A stretch of 64,000 nucleotides of DNA from Thiohalocapsa sp964524185 (GTDB taxonomy: Bacteria > Pseudomonadota > Gammaproteobacteria > Chromatiales > Chromatiaceae). The stretch covers positions 33,803-97,802 of the forward strand of contig CAZGCI010000001.1 of assembly GCA_964524185.1 (NCBI GenBank), read 5' to 3'. The notes under the pieces were generated by a model that was not told the origin of the DNA, did no database searches, and saw only the letters and a list, made by a program, of their open reading frames with translations. A program made the translations under genes and the position numbers. Of the stretch, positions 62,452 through 64,000 are shown one piece after another. Position 1 is the first letter of the stretch. The number at the start of each line of letters is the position of its first letter.

Positions 62452-63033
62452 ATGGCGCCCATCGACACCCCCACAATTGATCTGGCCGACGACGAGCGTC
62501 GCACCGTCTTCCATGGCAAGGTGGTGGACGTGGGCCTGGAGCGTGTGCGCCTGCCCACCGGGCGTGACGTGGAGTTGGAAGTCATCCGTCACCCCGGCGG
62601 CGCGGCCGCCGTCGCCATCGACGACCGCGGCCGCGTCTGCCTGCTGCGCCAGTACCGACACGTCGCCGGCGGCTGGCTGTGGGAGCTGCCGGCGGGCAAG
62701 ATCGACCTCGGCGAGCCGCCGGCGGTCACCGCCGAGCGCGAACTGGCCGAGGAGGCCGGTCTGGTCGCAGCGAGCTGGGATTCCCTAGGGCGCGTGCATT
62801 CGTCTCCGGGCGTCTTCGCCGAGGTGATCCACCTCTACCTTGCCCGGGGTTTGAGTGAAGTGGCGCTGGGTCACGAGGCAGACGAGGTCATCGAGGTGCA
62901 CTGGCTGCCACTCACCGACGCCCTGGCACGCTGTGGGGACGGCACCATCACCGACGCGAAGACCCTGATTGGGCTGTACCGCGCCGACGCCCTGTTGCGG
63001 GCGCGGGCGCCGGAGGTCGTCGAACCAGCCTGA
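62452..63033 (+). CDS. Nudix hydrolase, ADP-ribose pyrophosphatase type
   Basis: 193 residues from ATG 62452, which has AGGAGG 5 bases upstream; an in-frame ATG at 62404 is less likely. The Nudix box is intact: GKIDLGEPP followed by RELAEEAGL (GX5EX7REUXEEXGU). VCLLRQYRHVAGGWLWELPAG and HSSPGVFAEVIHLYLAR are typical of NudF-type ADP-ribose pyrophosphatases, which split ADP-ribose to AMP and ribose 5-phosphate. Substrate choice is inferred from family. It is divergent from phoB. Confidence 0.9.
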   Translation: MAPIDTPTIDLADDERRTVFHGKVVDVGLERVRLPTGRDVELEVIRHPGGAAAVAIDDRGRVCLLRQYRHVAGGWLWELPAGKIDLGEPPAVTAERELAEEAGLVAASWDSLGRVHSSPGVFAEVIHLYLARGLSEVALGHEADEVIEVHWLPLTDALARCGDGTITDAKTLIGLYRADALLRARAPEVVEPA

Positions 63034-63059
63034 GGCCGGACCAGTGGCCACGAATCCAT

Positions 63060-63776
63060 TCAAGCGCGGCTACCGGGTTGCGTCGATATCCAAGGCAGCG
63101 ATCCCCACCTCCCCCGTACGGCGAGTCGAAGCGCTCCGGCGACACGGCCGAGCCCCTCGAGCAGCCCTCTATCGGCGGCGTCGTGAGCCGGTACTGGGAT
63201 CCGTAGCACAACGCATGGGTAGCCTTGGCGCTCGCCGACTCGGCTTGTGGATGAGATCCGACCTTGCGCGCTGCCACGGCGCAACCGGTACGCGCTCATC
63301 CCGCCCGTCAGCCAAGCCTGCGTGCGCTCGGCCGTACCGTTGATGATCAGGTACAAGCAGGGCACCACCAGCAAGGTCAGAACCATCGCCAGGCTCAGGC
63401 CGCCAACCACGGTTAGGGCCAGCGGGCGTATGATTTCCACGCCCTCACCGAAGCCGATGGCGAGCGGTGTCACGCCGAGCACCGTGGTGGAAGTCGTCAT
63501 CAAGATCGGGCGCAGCCGCACCACGCCGGCCTCAATGATCGCGTCGAAGGGTGCAAGGCCGTGCTCGCGCCGGCCGATCTCGATGTACTCGACCAGCAGG
63601 ATGGCGTTGTTGACCACCACGCCGATCAGCAGCACCACGCCAATCATCAGCGGCGCCGACAGCGGCAGGTCGGCGAGCCAGAGGGCGCCAATCACCCCGA
63701 TCAGCGCCAGCGGCGCGGCGGCCAGGATCACCAGGGGGTTGCTGAGCCGTTCGTACTGCACCGCCAGTACGTGGGG
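63060..63776 (-). pseudogene. RND efflux pump, C-terminal fragment
   Basis: Minus-strand translation gives VLAVQYERLSNPLVILAAAP, GVVVNNAILLVEYIE and LRPILMTTSTTVLGVTPLAI, the last membrane domain of an AcrB/MexB-type inner-membrane pump, ending near LVVPCLYLIING. Only about 155 of about 1030 residues are present. Upstream of position 63773 the sequence reads PIPRPH and similar, unrelated to RND proteins, to a stop at 63843. After WLTG (near 63312) the frame also runs on through 85 unrelated residues. Truncation at both ends makes a dead remnant likely; a chimeric assembly is the alternative. Confidence 0.7.
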
Positions 63777-64000
63777 GCGCGGTATTGGGGTGACTGTGGC
63801 GGTCGAGCCCGGTGCCGCGCCTGTCTCAACGGCTCCGATCCTCTAGCCGATTCCCGCCCGGTTGTCACCTCCCGGCCCGAGCGAACGGCCACAACCGCCG
63901 CGCATCCCGCACGCAGCCACCCACCCCCGACTCAGCCACAACGCGTCGGCGCGCCCCTGGCGGGGTGAGCGCGTCCAGTCGCCGTCCGGGCTCCTTCCCG

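Overview
The window is GC-rich, densely coded gammaproteobacterial chromosome. The left end is the distal part of a sulfur-oxidation dsr operon (end of dsrK, then dsrL-J-O-P-N-R-S). Together with the rpoN/PTS and mla/murA/his neighbourhoods this points to a sulfur-oxidising member of the Chromatiales (purple sulfur bacterium or chemolithotrophic relative). I cannot name the genus from sequence alone.

Layout. 1-8392: dsr genes on the + strand: the membrane DsrKJOP modules, the NAD(P)H-oxidoreductase-like DsrL, the siroheme-amidase DsrN, the cysteine-free A-type protein DsrR and DsrS. 8421-9533: aroG-type DAHP synthase, convergent with dsrS across a shared hairpin. 9794-19730: lipocalin, leuS-lptE-holA, proA, nadD-rsfS, a WYL regulator and folA. 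19809-25719: transaldolase, a CHAD protein followed by a decayed ParA gene, a YheT-type hydrolase and an ABC exporter. 25911-29922: tolC, aroC, an MFS transporter. 30117-36641: a glycogen cluster (glgX, GH57 glucanotransferase-like, DUF4912 protein, glgA). 36895-39416: pabB and a DUF1295 membrane enzyme. 39526-47611 (- strand): mlaFEDCB, murA, hisG, hisD, hisC. 47739-48332: a small DUF72-like gene. 48423-58132 (+): kdsC-lptCAB-rpoN-hpf-ptsN-hprK-rapZ-EIIA(Man)-HPr-ptsI. After a nearly 1-kb gene-free stretch come an H-NS-like gene, ibaG, phoBR (-), a Nudix hydrolase and the broken end of an RND pump gene.

How the parts work together. The dsr genes feed electrons and sulfur through the reverse sulfite reductase system. 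The kdsC/lpt/mla/murA/lptE genes cover lipopolysaccharide export, phospholipid transport and peptidoglycan synthesis. The PTS proteins form a complete phosphorelay without any sugar permease, so they are probably regulatory and linked to sigma-54, HPr kinase and RapZ. The glycogen cluster fits storage of fixed carbon by a sulfur oxidiser.

I did not find an obvious new defence or mobile system. The most unusual signals are a dispersed family of about 200-bp intergenic repeats (three copies), a CHAD gene with a P-loop-dead ParA remnant, a 127-bp element with 18-bp perfect inverted ends, a DUF4912 protein inside the glycogen cluster, a likely Pho box before phoB, a long AT-richer leader with an extended -10 promoter before the H-NS-like gene, and a truncated RND gene. 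No rRNA, tRNA, CRISPR array or insertion sequence was recognised.
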